64,000 nucleotides of DNA from Eopsaltria australis (GCA_034509425.1 JAVTVJ010000566.1:434001-498000); one strand, 5' to 3'. Counted from the first letter of the stretch, positions 1 to 13,810 are shown. Notes: generated by a model from the sequence alone, not told the origin. A program made the numbers and translations.

Positions 1-1088
1 TATTTCAATAATAAACACTTGGATTTATTTTAGGAGAGTTTGAGAGAGATGGCAAACAAGCAGGAGGAACACCATGAACCAGCAATCCAGACTGGAAAAA
101 CTTTTGGCTTAGAGAGATAAATTCCCATTTCCTTAAGAATACAGGCTATCACAATGAGAGGATAAGATATATCATGAATTAAAACCTAATTAGAAATTAG
201 AAATAAAGTGGGGAAATTAAATGGCCTATTACTAATGCTGCAAAAGTGCTTTTAGGATGCCCTGGGGAGCAAGGCTTTAATGATGATTTGTTAGTGAATT
301 GCTGAACTTAAGAAAAAACTTCAAGTCGCACTGGGAATCTCTTCCTGCCACTGCAGAATTTTCCCTGGAACAATGCATTTTCAAGGATTTTGTTTTTAGA
401 TATTCAAAACAGACATTTTAGTAACTGTTTTTGTAATTTAACTCATCATTCCTGCTTTTGTTCTTGGCCAGTTTTTAAGCATGCCCTCTGCATTTTGTAT
501 TCATGTAACACATTTGTTTATTAAAGCCTATTTTCCCCGATTTTTTCTTAATTAAGAGACTTTTTCTGGATTTGGTGAGTTTGGGGTTAAAAATGTGTAA
601 CCATCTGCTCCCCATGGCATCCATACAGTGAAAGGATACATTCAGTGCCACACTGTGATGCGAGAAGTGAATTGCTGTGAGATATTCTTTCCTGGGTGCT
701 ACAGTCACTACAACTTCATTTTATTTTGGTTGTTGCTTTGCCATGACATCGGTGATCTCATTCTGGGCTTAGGTGGTAATTTGGCTTGACCTTCATCAGG
801 CAGAGGGAAATGCCCTTGCACTGGTGGAATAGTTCAGTGCTGACCAAAGCCTGCACAAATGTTTCTGTGACACAGTGGAGCCCAAAGGTGGCACTCTGTG
901 ACTTCCTTAGGAGGCTCTTGGAATTGGATTTTTTGGGGGGAAAACAACAGCAATACAGCGCCAAAATTGTTGGCTGACAGAAAAGTGCTTTCTTCCCCAC
1001 TCAAGTTTGAAAACAAAACCAGTGTCTGCATTTCCATGCTCCAAGGTTTCCCAGGTTCTGGAAGTGTCTTCAAACAGAGATAAGAACT
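1..1088. other. Unique AT-rich non-coding stretch
   Basis: No gene, repeat or RNA is recognised here. The sequence is AT-rich and low in CpG. Short open frames on both strands are not protein-like. Confidence 0.6.
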
Positions 1089-1541
1089 GTAGGAGCGAGT
1101 CCAGGGGAAGCCACGATGTTGATAAGAGGGCTGGAGCACCTCCCCTACGGAGACAGGCTGGGAGAGTTGGGGCTGTTCAGTGTGGAGAAGAGAAGGTTGT
1201 GCAGACACCTCACAGCACCTTCCAGGGTCTGAAGGGGCTACAGGGAACCGGAAAGGGGCTCTTTGTCAGGAAATGGAGTGACAGGACAGGGAGTAATGGG
1301 TACAAACTGAAAGAGGGGAAATTTAGGCTGGATATTAGGATGAAATTCTTCCCTGTGAGGCCTTGGCACAGGGTGCCCAGGGAAGCTGTGGTTGCTCCTG
1401 GATCCCTGGCAGTGTCCAAGGCCAGGTTGGATGGGGCTTGGATCAGCTTGGGATGGTGGAAGGAGTCTGTGCCCATGGCAGGGGGTGGCACTTGATGGCC
1501 TTAAGATCCCTTCCATCCCAAACCATTCCATGATTCCAAGC
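1089..1541 (+). mobile_element. CR1 LINE fragment, 3' end
   Basis: This is a 5'-truncated chicken-repeat-1 type retrotransposon read on the + strand. It begins in the part of the CR1 3' region that describes the 'cacctcccctac...gagagttggggctgttcag' block and runs to the typical terminus near 'ccattccatgattcc' at about 1,541, where CR1 elements end in short ATTCTATG-like repeats. Nothing here encodes the reverse transcriptase. Open frames over it, on both strands, are repeat shadows. Identification is from recall of the CR1 consensus. Confidence 0.92.
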
Positions 1542-4343
1542 AGAAAGAGAAGCTCTGAGCATGGTTTGTTTCCTCCTGATTCTCTGTTTATTGTCAGAGG
1601 TCCACGCTCAGGTGTCATTGGGGTGAATTCCACAGGGTGGCTGAGCCCTGTGCTGATACAATCTCCCCACAGAATAAATCAGGCCTGGCTCTCTTGTGGT
1701 GCTCTGACTTTGGAGTTTTAAAGAATTTGCAGAAGAAAACGGCTCATCCGCAGGAAGAAAGTAGCATTTAGTACTGTTTTTATTCAAGTTGGCAAATTTC
1801 ACCTCAGAACGGCACATTGACCCTGCTGCATTTGCTCTGTTGGGCTGTTTGAAGAACCACATGAAAAACCAGGTAGAAAAAACATGGAGAGAGCATAAAG
1901 AAGATAAAAGAAAGCAAGAAATTAAAAAATCACCAAAACTGTCTCTGGACTTGGTGTATTACTAAAATATAAAAGTTTGCAGAATGGTCTCACATTTCTT
2001 TTGTTTAATTTTCCACCCCAACTTTGGCCGCAACTTTTTCTCCGATTTGACACAAATCACAGGGTAGTTTAAAACACAATAATTATTTTCAGAGGAGTTA
2101 ACTTTTATGGAAAGATATTTCCAATTTTTATGTTTCACGGCTGATATTAAAACTTTGTGTTAAAAGTGAAGTTTAAAATATATGCAAAAAATATTGTGTC
2201 CTTTCTCTTTCTAAAGTTAATCCAAGGTAAAGTAAATGGAAAGTATTCACTTTACACTTAGGTGTGGAAGAGAATGGGAACAGTTTTATTTTTTTCTATA
2301 AGTAGTAACTTCATGGGATTATAATGTCATATTTCTTGATAATACATAAGTGCTTTTACTCCTACATGTACTTTCACAAAATGTAAATGTAGTGAGTCAC
2401 AGTCAAAGTACAAAGGCACTGGGAGTTTGAAAGATTATTTTGCTTTATGCAGCAGAAACCATTATTTGGTATCAAGCCTCCAAACTTTTAAATCATCAAA
2501 GTTACAAAAGTATTGCAGTAATTATAGTAAATACTGTGAATAAGCTACTCAGTTGATACCTAAATTTAGTTTATGCAGAGAATTAATAGACATTTTTGTT
2601 TTACATTTGTAGAATAATTTTAATTAGAAGCAATTAAGTAAAATTACATTACTCCAAAGTAAATTGCTGCTTTCCAAATTCCGTTAAATCCCCTTATATT
2701 CCATTAGTATGTGAAAGCTTACAGTAATTAAAGTTTGACTTGTTTATATTCTATAGGAAGAGCTAGAAGGGAGTTCAGGGAACCTTTCCATGTGGAAGGG
2801 TTTTATCAGATTGCAGACTGCTCTGATTCCTCTGATTTGGAGTGTTTTTGCTCCAAAAGCATTTGGTACTGCCACTCTTGGAGCCAGGAGAGAGGATTAA
2901 ATGGACAACTGCTGAAGCTCTGTTTCCAAGTCCTTGATGATGCTTCTGGTGGTGGTGCTGTCTCGGTGTTTTATGTGTCTGATATTTCAGCTGGAGCAAA
3001 AATCTGCACCAAAAAAGGCTCCTCAACATGGAAAGGTTCCTGCTGAAATTTTTACAGCGTGGTTATAGCACTGCCTCTGTTATGTCCCACATTCAATCCC
3101 TTCCTTTCCCATTACCGTTTTAGCAGCTTGCTTTTGCCATAAATACTTGTAGGAACAGCCCAGGGACAAAGCAGCCCCTCCAAAGCCTCTTCCTGTGCCT
3201 CGTGACTCAGCCACGCATCCTTAACAGAAAATCAGGCTTTTGTTCCGGAACAGAATCCGTGCACATGAACAATGGACATAAAATAGTAGGTGGGATACTT
3301 GGAATCCACTTTTATGGCCTGAACCATTGGAAAGAAATGAATTGGCTCTCCAAAAGCTGTGGAGAGGAGGAGGCAACTCCTGCTGCCAGGAGTAATTACA
3401 GCTCAAACAGGTCCTTGCCAGTCCCACAGGGAAGGGATCTGGCCCAAATGCCTTGGCCACCACTCTCAGGAGTGCAAGGAAGTGCTGTTTTGGCACATCT
3501 TGAATTGCATTTCCCTCTCCCCGAGTGGGGATTGGCAAACGAGCTTGTACATGGCAGGCCCTGAGATGAGCAACAGCATTTAATGCATGCTTCAACTTCT
3601 TTTTTGGATGAGTTTTCAAGGTTTTAGACACAAAAAATAGGTTTTCACGTGAAGAAGTTAGGTTTTTACTAATGGAATTGTCACTGCTGTGCTATCTTCT
3701 CCATCCTGAGGCAACAGACAAAATCAAATATATGTTCTTTTAAAAATACTCTCTGCAGATGCCTGCGTGGACCAGTAGTGGTGTTGAGATCCAAGTGCTG
3801 GGAGATCCAACCTGGAAAATGGATATTGCAAGTGTGATTGCAAATATCATTAAGCTGGCTTTAAAATTATGCTTTCAAAATCATTATTATGGTCCTCTTT
3901 TCATTTCATTTTTTTTCTTTTCTTCTTTACAATTCTTGAATACCCAAAGCCAAGAAAGAAAAGAAACAAAAGTATGAAGAAAAAACAACTAAGAAGAAAC
4001 AAGCTTTTTTATTGTATGGAGTAAGGAACTTTGAGCTACATTTTGAGAGAAATCAGATGTTTTCTCATGTCTCCTTTTGCAGTCTCATAGTGGGTCGTGG
4101 TACCTTTCTTGGAGCTGATCCATGTGATATCTTTAAAATGAGTGGCAGTAAATTGTCAGCTGTCAAGTGCTCTTTAGTCTGTGACAGCTTTGGAAGTGTG
4201 GTCCTGAGGCCGCCTTCCTTTTCAGCCAGGATAACCTGCAAGAAGAGTGTGTAAAATGATAGTAAATTATCACATACCTGGGCTTTCTTTTGCTTCTATG
4301 TGTTCCTGAATTTTCCTTGGCTACTCTGTTCCAGACCGAACTC
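1542..4343. other. Unique AT-rich non-coding stretch
   Basis: No coding sequence is recognised. The part from about 1,900 to 2,760 is very AT-rich with almost no CpG. A pyrimidine-rich acceptor-like site ends near 3,758, but no matching donor or conserved peptide follows, so no exon is called. Confidence 0.55.
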
Positions 4344-4529
4344 ATATATATATATTATATATATATATATATATATGTATATGTATATGTATATTTATAT
4401 GTATAATGTATATGTATATATATTTGTATGTATGTGTATATTTACATTTACATTTACATTTATATTTATTTATATTTATATTTATATTTATATTTATATT
4501 TATATTATATATTTATATTTATATTTCTT
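4344..4529. repeat. AT-rich microsatellite, mosaic of TA, TATATG, TTTACA and TTTATA units
   Basis: The tract starts as a TA dinucleotide run, passes through TATATG-like units, then three TTTACA units near 4,441, and finishes as a long TTTATA hexamer run. Frames across it give meaningless Tyr/Ile/Met-rich peptides. Such tracts mutate fast in length and are hard to assemble. Confidence 0.97.
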
Positions 4530-7500
4530 ATACTTTGCCCCACCTGTTTTGCCATGTAATATGCTGCAACCAATACAGAGGAATTTTGAATTCTGAAAGC
4601 TGCTGATGTCCTCTGGTGTGATCATCATCTCTCTATTAAAAGAGAAATTTCTGACTAGCTGAAAACATGGCATTTAGTTCTTTATGTTCAGGCTGTGACA
4701 GGTCCACCAGCTATTTTATTTTAGTTTGGTTTTGAGGCTGGTAATTAAAATAAGTAAAATTCAGGTTTGATAGCTGATAGTAAATCTATTAAAGTATCTT
4801 TGAGGCAGGAGGCAGACATATTGAAGTGCTATGAGCAATGAAGGTATTTCTCAGTATAGAAATGGGTAAAAAAGAGCTGGTTTTGCATCATGTCCTAAAG
4901 AACATCCGTTTTTCCATGACAAACTTTGACTTAAGAAGATCCAAGTGGGGATGATGCTGTTGCAGGAATACCAGTGTGGAAGTTTGCTGTGGTTCCTTTT
5001 CCAGGTGAAATGAGCACCCACCTTCCTGACAGAAAAGCAAATTTCCCAGTCCAGGAACAGCAGCCAAATCTGCTGGGTATTTTTATGGTTGGTGCTACAA
5101 TCCCCATAACTGGACATAAAAGTTCAGTAGTGGAAAAAATCTTCTTATTGTCCAGCAGTATTGAATATTCTCATTTATTTAATCTCAATATTATCCTGCA
5201 GTGTTGAATACTCTCATTTATTTAAGGAAATAGAGGTGTTGGGAATTTGCATCAGCCTCTGGTGATGCAGACTCACTACATTAAAGACAAAAAAGCTTCT
5301 CACCAGAGCTTTAAACAGCACTTCCCAATATTCTCTTTTTTCTGCCTCTTGGGAATGGTTTGTGCCAAGCTGCACAAGAGCAGCAGTTCCATTTATCTGC
5401 CCTCGCTATCAAGTACATGAAAAAGGAGGTTTATTCTTGGGACTGTAAATTCAGAAATCTTTCTAATGTGATTGTGGATGTCCTTTGTGTCATGTATTTC
5501 ATGTACCTGAGTGCATTTTGATATTGTAGTGAAATCTGTTATATTTCAGGCTGTTAGAGAATTGAATGCTTATTTTAGTCACTTGACAGCAGTATTTTTT
5601 TCACCTACTAGCAGCTAAAAAGTCTATTGCTCAGGATTTATTCTTTGAAAATTATTTTCCTGTTCTTTAGCAAGAGAACATTTTCCATGGAAACTTAGAC
5701 TTTCTTTCATAGCTCAAAGATTAGAACCAAAAAATACTCTTTTAAATTGATGACTTTTATTCTTACTACCTTTCTTCTTGTCAAGTTAAATGTGTAATGT
5801 ATGAAATACAAGTAAAATTGAAAATCCCTAGATATGTTTTATTCCATATTACTTTCTGTTGCACTTGATGCATGTTACATAAAAGGACATTAAGCAGACT
5901 GTCTATATTCCCTTTCAAAGTGTGAAGAAAATGATGGTTAAGCACCTCTGCAAGTGAAAATTTCAGCAGCTTTTATGTACTGGAATTTAATGCCAACCTA
6001 ATTACCTCTGTTTTGATAACATATAAACTAAGCACTGTAACATAAGGTATGGCAGACTAGCTAATAAGAGGGGGTTTTTTGTTTGTTTTCAATATTGAAA
6101 TCTTCATAAGTTTGATAAAATTCCCTCTTTTATGTGAAATCATCTTAGGTTGGTGGTGCTGGTAATTCAGGTTAACTTCAACTTCCAACTCCCACCTTAC
6201 TAGTGTTCAATTTTCATTTAATCAGAAAGGAAATAAAATCTGCATATCAAGCATCCATTTTTGTTCAAATGAAACCACTTCAGGCTTTTATAATTTGTTT
6301 AATAAGAAATAATTTTGTAAACTTAATCATGATGCTGCTGGAGCTTGTCCACCAGTGGCTGTCACAGCCCTGCCACCCAGACAGTGCTGAGCTGTCATGA
6401 GCTGAGGGTTTGTTTGAAAGAGGAAAAATCAGTGTGGTGCCCACTCCTCTGCTTAACAAGTGAGTAAGAAACACCTTCAATTTTCAATTTTTGGGCTTCT
6501 TTTGAATGCCCAGCAACAAGAGAACTTTAAATGAAGGAAAAAATTGGGGTTTTGGAGTCCTCAGTGAGCAGAACCTGGAGGTCCCAACTCTGCTGTGTCC
6601 TGGCACCTGCCCTGGGTGCCCAGGGGGAGCACAGACAGGGGTGAGGAGGTTCTGGTGTTTGCAGGAGTTTCTCTGATAGTTGAGCAGGTGGTTTCCCATT
6701 AACAATCACTTTTGTCAACAGCTCCTCATGTGCCAAGGGAACTCGACCGTGTCTGGAATCATTGCTGGGGAAATTCCAGCCACTACAAAATCGTTGTAAT
6801 CAAAGTGTGTGATAGTGGCAATTGGAAACCAGAGACTTTTGGGGGAATTACAGGAAATTTGGGATGAGAGGCCTGTCTTCACTGTGAGGATGCTCATCCT
6901 GAGTCTCATCTTTCAGCATTTTCTTGACGACCTGTCCAGAATCCTTTCACTGTTTCCATCACTCTACCACCTGTGGTAGTTTCTGAAGAAGGATCCTCTG
7001 AACTAAAGGCTCCCTAACCTATTTCATAGTCAAGGTTATCCTTGAAGATTCTCCTTGTATTACTTTGTTAGACTTCAGCCAGGAACGTTCAAGGAAAAAC
7101 CATTTCAGAATGATGGAGGGCAAATCTGTAAATAACCACAGACTTTATAAATCAAGGCACATCTTAGGTCAGTCAGAAAGATTTAGGGAAATGAGACAAC
7201 CTGGTTTAAATTTTCTTTATGATGACACTACAGAACAGTCTGTAAGAATGGTACAAAATTGAGCTCCCAACAAAATAGAAGCTCACAAACTCACATTGTA
7301 GATTAGTCTGTGTTATTTTATACCTGTAATTACTGGCAACTTAATCTGTTGCACTGCTTGTAGATAAATACCTCTCTTTGATTTGTTCAGTCAGTGCTTG
7401 TCTCAATTGATGGTCTAATGAAATTCCAAGATAAAATGGTGCCTGATGCCTGTGGCAGGGAACTGGCTGTGGTGCAGGTTTTTTTATGTTCACATTTTGG

Positions 7501-8095
7501 AGAAAAAAAAAAGTCCTCCTACAATCAATCAGCATTTAAGGAGGCAGCTCAAGTTCCATTTTCCAAATTTCATCCAAATCCATGTAGATTTCTCAAGTCT
7601 ATGGAAGCTGCAGTTATCTTCCTGAAAGGGAGAAATGCACTTAATTAGTTGATGATATTTTGATGTCTCTGATAAACAAACCACCCTGGTCACTTCTGGT
7701 TTTATGTGTAACTGGGGATGTGTGACTGTATATTTGTATTCTGTTTTTCTGTTAAGCACCTGGTGTCTTTTCAGAAATAACAGAGACATTAATACTTTCA
7801 CTAAGCCTTTATATTCCATTATTTCAGGGTTTATAGGTGTGTATAACTGTGAATTTTAGTCTTCTTGGAGCTTGATTACTATCTTCACACTCCTGTGTAA
7901 GAATCACTCATGCAGTTCCATGCCTGCCCTGTCACAGGCAAACCTCCTTGGGAATGTTCTCACCCTGATTCTGGTGACCTCTTTTCTTTTAGGGAAGAGA
8001 GGAATGGAAGCTTTTCCCTTGAAGATCTATACATACAATGATTTATTTAATCCCTGCATTCCCTCAGCTGGCTCTTGAAATTGGAACTAAAGAGA
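4530..8095. other. Unique non-coding stretch
   Basis: No gene, known transposon or RNA is recognised. Apart from the 46-bp duplication at 5,145-5,226, the sequence is ordinary AT-rich unique DNA. Confidence 0.55.
5145..5226. repeat. Imperfect tandem duplication, 46-bp period, two copies
   Basis: The copies 5,145-5,190 and 5,191-5,226 share a 'ttgaata-tctcatttattta' core in the same order with a few substitutions. The second copy lacks the last bases of the unit. It is unrelated to any element recognised here. Confidence 0.75.
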
Positions 8096-8262
8096 AATCA
8101 CAGAATGGTTTGGCTTGGAAGGATCTTAAAGCTCATCTCATTCCACATCTTACCATGGGCAGGGACACCTTCCACTATCCCAGGGTGCTCCAACCTGGCC
8201 TTGGGCACTGCCAGGGATCCAGGGGCAGCCACAGCTTCCCTGGGCACCCTCACAGGGGAGAA
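8096..8262 (-). mobile_element. CR1 LINE fragment, 3' end
   Basis: This is a short reverse-oriented CR1 tail. It opens with the complement of the CR1 terminus ('atcacagaatggtttgg'), continues through 'gggcagggacaccttccac' and 'gatccaggggcagccacag', and stops at a truncated 'ggcaccctcacagggg'. Relative to the fuller copies it lacks the segment between 'gggcaccct' and 'cacaggg'. Confidence 0.93.
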
Positions 8263-11200
8263 GTCTCAAAAAACCTAAAATCAATATTGTGCAAATGTTG
8301 TTCCTTCTACCCTGAGGTGCTGAGGGTTTGGGCAAGACTCGTGTTACTCAATGAACATTAACACTGGAGCAAACCAGCCCCTTCCTACTCAATTTAGTCA
8401 CTAAACCACCGACAGCAAAACTAAAGAATCGCTCCCAAATTCCTTGGTTTAGGTTCCAATCTGAATTTAAAGTTGTGTGTAGGCAAGGTGGTGTGGATGC
8501 TTCCAGTGCCACTGTCCCCAAAATCTGTGTGCATTTTTATGTAACCACACAAAAAGAGCACATGTGCATGCACAAACACATGCAAAGAGAAATGGAGTGT
8601 GTGCTGGCAACTAGAAAATGATGACAAATGATGCTAAGAATTGTTAGCACTTTGTCCTTTCCAGCACTACGTGAGCTTGCTGAATTAGTATAGGTTGTTT
8701 TTTCCCCTTGAGTATTAAAGTATCTCAATTTAAAGGTGTCTGGTGCAGCTCAATTTGTTGAGGGGATGGTGTGTGAGAGTTTTTTTCCTTTTCAATGCCA
8801 CTATTGATAAATATTCCCATGTGTCCATAGTGGTGGAAAGTAAGAAAACATTAAGTGACTTTAGACTAGTGACATTTTTACTGTATCATCACAATTTCAA
8901 GGAATCTGTGGGTCTCAATGGCAAATTATAAACTCCAGTCTGCATCAGAGAGTCTATTTTAATGTGCATCTCATCATTTCAGTGCACAGTATTTCAGTGT
9001 GCATCCCAGGACTGGCCCTGCTGCTGGATCATTACACAGTTTTTTTTGCCATCTCTGAGTTAGGGAAATCCTGACTGCTTGGTGAAGAAACTAATCCAGA
9101 TAGGAATTCGTGATTAGGGATTAGCCAAAATGTTCTGGGTTTCACAGAAAAACGTATTTCCATTTTTTAGAGTGTGAGGAAGCTTTTTTGATCATAGAAC
9201 TCTTTATGTTAGAATTCTGAAGGATCTTTTTTTTCTCGTACTGCTCTTCTGTCAGCACTGATGGATGATCAGGAAAGGAGAAGGAGAGCAGGAGAGGCTG
9301 GAGGAGCTCAGCTTGGCATCCAGAACATGGGCAGCACCAGGAAAAGCCTGTCAGCCTTTGTCTTCAACACTTCCCCCTTCCCTACTTTCTGAGGAGAAGG
9401 ACAGTTGCTGATTTTTAAATTTTTTTTAAAAAGAATCTCCTGCTGAGATAATTTTTTCCCTCCCCTTGATGCTAGGCACAAACGATGCCTCTTTCTATCT
9501 TCAGCTCCCCATCTGTTAGCAGAAAGTGATGAGTCTGAGGAAAACTGCTCTGGAAAGTAGGGTAGCTTCCCTCACCAGGAGGTGCTGGGAGGGCTTGACA
9601 AGTTCCTTGTGACCATTTGCCTTCTTTGTCCTCCTTGCTAATAAACAGCAAATGGCTCTGCTTTAGCTCGTGCAAAGTATTTGTCTTTTAATTCCCTTTT
9701 CCTGGGCTTAAAATAAATCGAGTTTGTTGGGTTTTCTGTTGCATATGTATGATTTCTTGCTGAGTTTCCAAAGAGGAAGGAGCCTCGTGAAGAGAAGTGT
9801 TGAGAAGGTGATTCATTCCCAAAACCCAGATTCCTTCTCCTGACTCTGAGTGGGGGTAGGAGAGGGGAAAATGCAGTGAGGAGCTGAAGTGGCTGAGGAG
9901 GAGCTGCAAAGATTTGGCACTTGCTCCCCTTGGAAATATTCAGATCAAATCTCTTGGTGTCTCTGCATTCATCCCTTTCCCACCCCCCCACATTTCAATA
10001 ATTGTTGAATCCTTGGGCCAGTTTGAATGTGTTTGGCAGGCAGGTAGAGACAGAAAACTGGCAGCTCCTGCCAGCAGGGAGAGCAGATGACCAGGCTGAG
10101 GAGAAAAAAAGCCCTAAGAAAAAGGCTGATGATCCCTGCTGAATACCAAAGAGCTGCTGGGGAATCAGATCTCCTGAGATGTCACTAATTTGGGAAGAAA
10201 GCTCCGTTTTAATCTTGCATACAATTAGACAGCAGAGAAGCCAGCAAGGCTTCATTAGCTCAGCCAGTCACAGGGGGGGTTTCTTGATTTCTTCCTCTCT
10301 CTCTTGTGTAACCACTCTCCATTCATGGTCCCTTCTCCGTGGCTTCTCATTACTGGCATTCTTGTCTGACTGAACTTTTAACTTAGCTTGACTTAATTCA
10401 TTTGAACTCTTGGCTGCTGTTGCAGCAGAATGCAGAGCTGTATCCTCAGGAGCAGGAGCCATGGAAGGTCTGTAGCTTTCCTAATAATTAGAAAATCTTG
10501 ACAGAATTGCAAATCAGAATTTTACTTATTTTTGCATTGAAAGCCTGGACCTTGTCTTGTATTCTCCTGTATCTTTTCTGATTCCAGATCTTCTGTTACC
10601 CTATCCATGGGCTCTGGAGTACACACCCACCTTTAGCTGCAAAAGCTTGTTTTCTGTACAAATTTGGATTCCTTTAATAATTCTAATAATTCTTTTGTCT
10701 CTCAGGGAGCATCTTTTTCTTCTTCTGTAGATTCCACTTAATGTTTTTTGATAATAATGAAAAAATGAAGCCTTGTTATTTTTCATTCTTTAACACAGGT
10801 ACCTTGTAATTCTTTTGACGAACCTGATTTGATTTTGTTATGTATTTAAAAATTTTTAACCCCAATACACAGCTTAATTTAAAAAAACAAACCCAGAGGC
10901 TTTTATTTATGGATTAATTCTTTTTAATTAATTAAAGAAACAGAAAGCCATGTTTTTATATTCACATTTCTGACACACTGGCAGCAGCCACAAATCATCC
11001 ATGTTTGGTGTGTGCTTTCCTTGTTGTATTTACACCATTATTTTCCTAGTGACAGGATGGCATTGCCTACATTTCTCTTAAATCCATTAAACAAACACCC
11101 AATTTCCTACTTATTGGTATCTTTTGACATCCAGACATTTTCCAGATTGCTTCATGCCATGGAGTTTGCAGGTTTGCTCACATGAGGGAAATGTCTGCTG

Positions 11201-13178
11201 CTTGACAAGCTGTTTGTCTTCATGTTGTTGCATCCTCAATTTCCTAAACTCTCCTGATGCTTTGCTTTCCATATTCTGGTTTGTTGTTTTGTCATGGTGT
11301 TTTATGAACATGGAAACGGTTGCCTGAAATATTTCTGAGTTTCCTACACAACTTTTTTATGGAATATAATCCTTCCTGGTATCCGATCTTGCTTGAATTT
11401 TAATTCTATTTAGCAGTTCACTCATAACAACTGTTAAGACATTGCAGTGATTTTAAAGAAGCTTTAGACATTTTACAGAGAGCTCTCTCTTGATTACCTT
11501 TCATGTACATTTAACATTTGTAAAATACATCCAGTTTAGGGGGGTTTTGCAGTGGAGACCCTGCACTGTGACAACTGATGGAGTTCAGCTACATCAGGTG
11601 CTGATCCCTGGTGTTTAGAATTAGAAATACAGGAATTTTTTGAAGTGGTAATCAGTGCTTATTTGGACCTAAATGCCACCAGAATCCAGTATTGGGCTCC
11701 TCAGGCCTATTGAAAGCCACGGGTGTTTGAATTCCTAAATGAGAACGTGCCTCTGCTTCTCCTGGCTGCATTTATAGGAATATCCTCCAGCTCAGTTTCA
11801 CCTCTGCAGCAATTCTCTGTTCCTTGTTATCTGCTCAGATAATTTCAAACTCTGATGTGCTGGGTTTTTCAGCTCTGTGAATGCTGTTCCACCATCAGCC
11901 TGCTCACCAGGAGACCTCTTAGCAGGACATCAGCTGCCCTGGCAGGAGCTACCCAAGGCTTTATCCTCTTCTTTTATGGATTTCTGTGCTGTGTTTGGGC
12001 AGCAGCAGGTTTGTGAGACCCCTGGGATCATTTCCATTCAGGATCCTAAATACAGCCCTGAGGAAAAGCCTGGGATTGTGCTGAGATTGAATTGGGCACT
12101 CTGGGGACAAATCCCTGTGTCTGGCTGGCAGCTCTGCCCTGGGTTTCTTTCTGTGCTGGCAGACACAGACCTGATTTTTACACCACTTCTACCCTTGTTT
12201 TACATTTTCTTAGTTTGTGGTTTATTTCTCAGTGCTATAGAGTACAAAAGGTTTGGTTTATCAGGTACGAGGATGTGAGACTTAATCTGGTTTCCGGTCT
12301 TTAAATGTATTTTGATATATTGTTTAGAACAGTCTTCTGGGAGTGGGATATTCACCTACCAGACAGGCTTGGGGTCATGTGAGGTTCTCACTGCCTTTTG
12401 TTATGCTTTTCATCATTTCCCTCCAACTTTGTCACCTATGTCCCAAAGCCAACTTGCAGCAACCCTGTGCTCCACTTACATAAACTTTGTTTTTATATTT
12501 AATGAAACTTGACTTCCTGCCCAGAGATAAATCTTTGATGCACTCCGACCTGCCTCCATTTCTATTACCTGTGTCTGTAAAATCATTGTCTAATAGTAGG
12601 AAATAAAGAAGAAAATCCTTGTTGAGAATATTTGCTCAGTGAGCAGGGAAATCACTTTTGACAGCCAGAATATGCATTGGACCTGAAGGCAAACAAACAA
12701 AAAAAAAGTTGAGTCTATACAGGAGGGCTTTTCCTTTCTTCCCAGTACTGTAAGGGAGGTCGATGGGGGAAAGGACAGATGAAAAACACAATTAGATGGC
12801 AAGATGCTTTACATGGCCTAAAGCACATGTGAGCTTCACTCATAAGAAATAGTCAATTTAATTTTGTTTATAGAAAGCCAGGCATGGGAGAGATAATGAA
12901 TCCATACAGTGGCCAAAGGAAATTTCTGTGTCTAATCCTGCCTGGTAATTGGTTTCCTTTTCCTAAATGGTCACTGTGAATTACTATTTTATTCTGTAAC
13001 TTTCTCTTATTCACAAGGTTGAGAATTAGGAGGCCTGAAGGCTCCAAATCCCATTTTCAGTGCTTGTTTTTTTCCCTTTGTTCCTTCCCTTCTTCCTGCC
13101 CCCTCGTGCTTACCTCACTGCAGCTCTGTCCTGGCCAGGTAGTCTGGCCAAAATAGCTGCAGCCATCTGGAGCAGCCA
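8263..13178. other. Unique non-coding stretch
   Basis: No gene or transposon is recognised. The 133-codon open frame at 11,877-12,278 has no recognisable domain and no splice or start context that stands out. The rest is AT-rich unique sequence. Confidence 0.5.
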
Positions 13179-13560
13179 CCGGGAACCTCTCGGTGACTTC
13201 CTCTCATTGCAAATGTCAGCTCGAATCTTCTCTCCCTCCCTCGCTCGCTGCTCCTTGATTTTCTTTTCTTTTTGCTATTCATTATTCAGCAAGGTGACTG
13301 CTGTGGGATTGTGGTGATGCAGAGTGTGCATGAAAAATGCTGTGCAGGGGAGAGCTCTGCTCTTCCCCCTCTGTCTTACCCCTTATCCTGATTCACGTCA
13401 GGCTCTGTTTGCCACTGATACGTCACTTTTCCTGTGAGAACCATCATGATATATTGCAATTATATTTAGATTCAACATGAGTGCAGAGCTGTTGAAATTT
13501 TATTTTCAAAGATGCAAAGAAAATAAAAATCAGACGAACCATTATTTTTCAATTATGATA
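13179..13560. promoter_or_regulatory. Candidate conserved non-coding element (CpG-retaining)
   Basis: Eight CpGs occur in this interval, in AT-rich DNA that elsewhere has almost none. It includes a 'cacgtca' and a 'tacgtcac' word (half CRE/ATF-like) at about 13,395-13,426, followed by an AT-rich 'atattgcaattatattt' stretch. Function is inferred from composition only. An old repeat or a chance cluster is possible. Confidence 0.35.
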
Positions 13561-13689
13561 ATATTTTGGGAATAATTCCCAACACACTTTTATATTTTCA
13601 GATGTTTGGTGAGTTGCTTTATTTCCTGATAAGCAAAGCAAGCTTTTCTTTCTTTCCATGATGGTTATTCCTGCCACTTGCAATTAGAT

Positions 13690-13810
13690 GGGAATGTTTT
13701 GTTAATTTTGTTCTGGTTTTAAACAAGCTTATATTTGCTTATATTTGTACAAGGGAATGTTTTGTTAAATTTGTTCTGGTTTTAAATAATCTATGCTTGC
13801 ATTTGTACAA
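13690..13810. repeat. Tandem duplication, 63-bp period, two copies
   Basis: The block starting 'gggaatgttttgttaa' at 13,690 is repeated at 13,753. The second copy is 58 bp and lacks part of 'acaagcttatatttgctt'. The copies share both ends ('gggaatgttttgtta' and 'atttgtacaa'), so this looks like a fairly recent local duplication. Confidence 0.9.

Noticed and set aside
11877..12278. Forward 133-codon frame with a hydrophobic segment
   Set aside because: No known protein resemblance, no donor or acceptor support, and ordinary length for chance.
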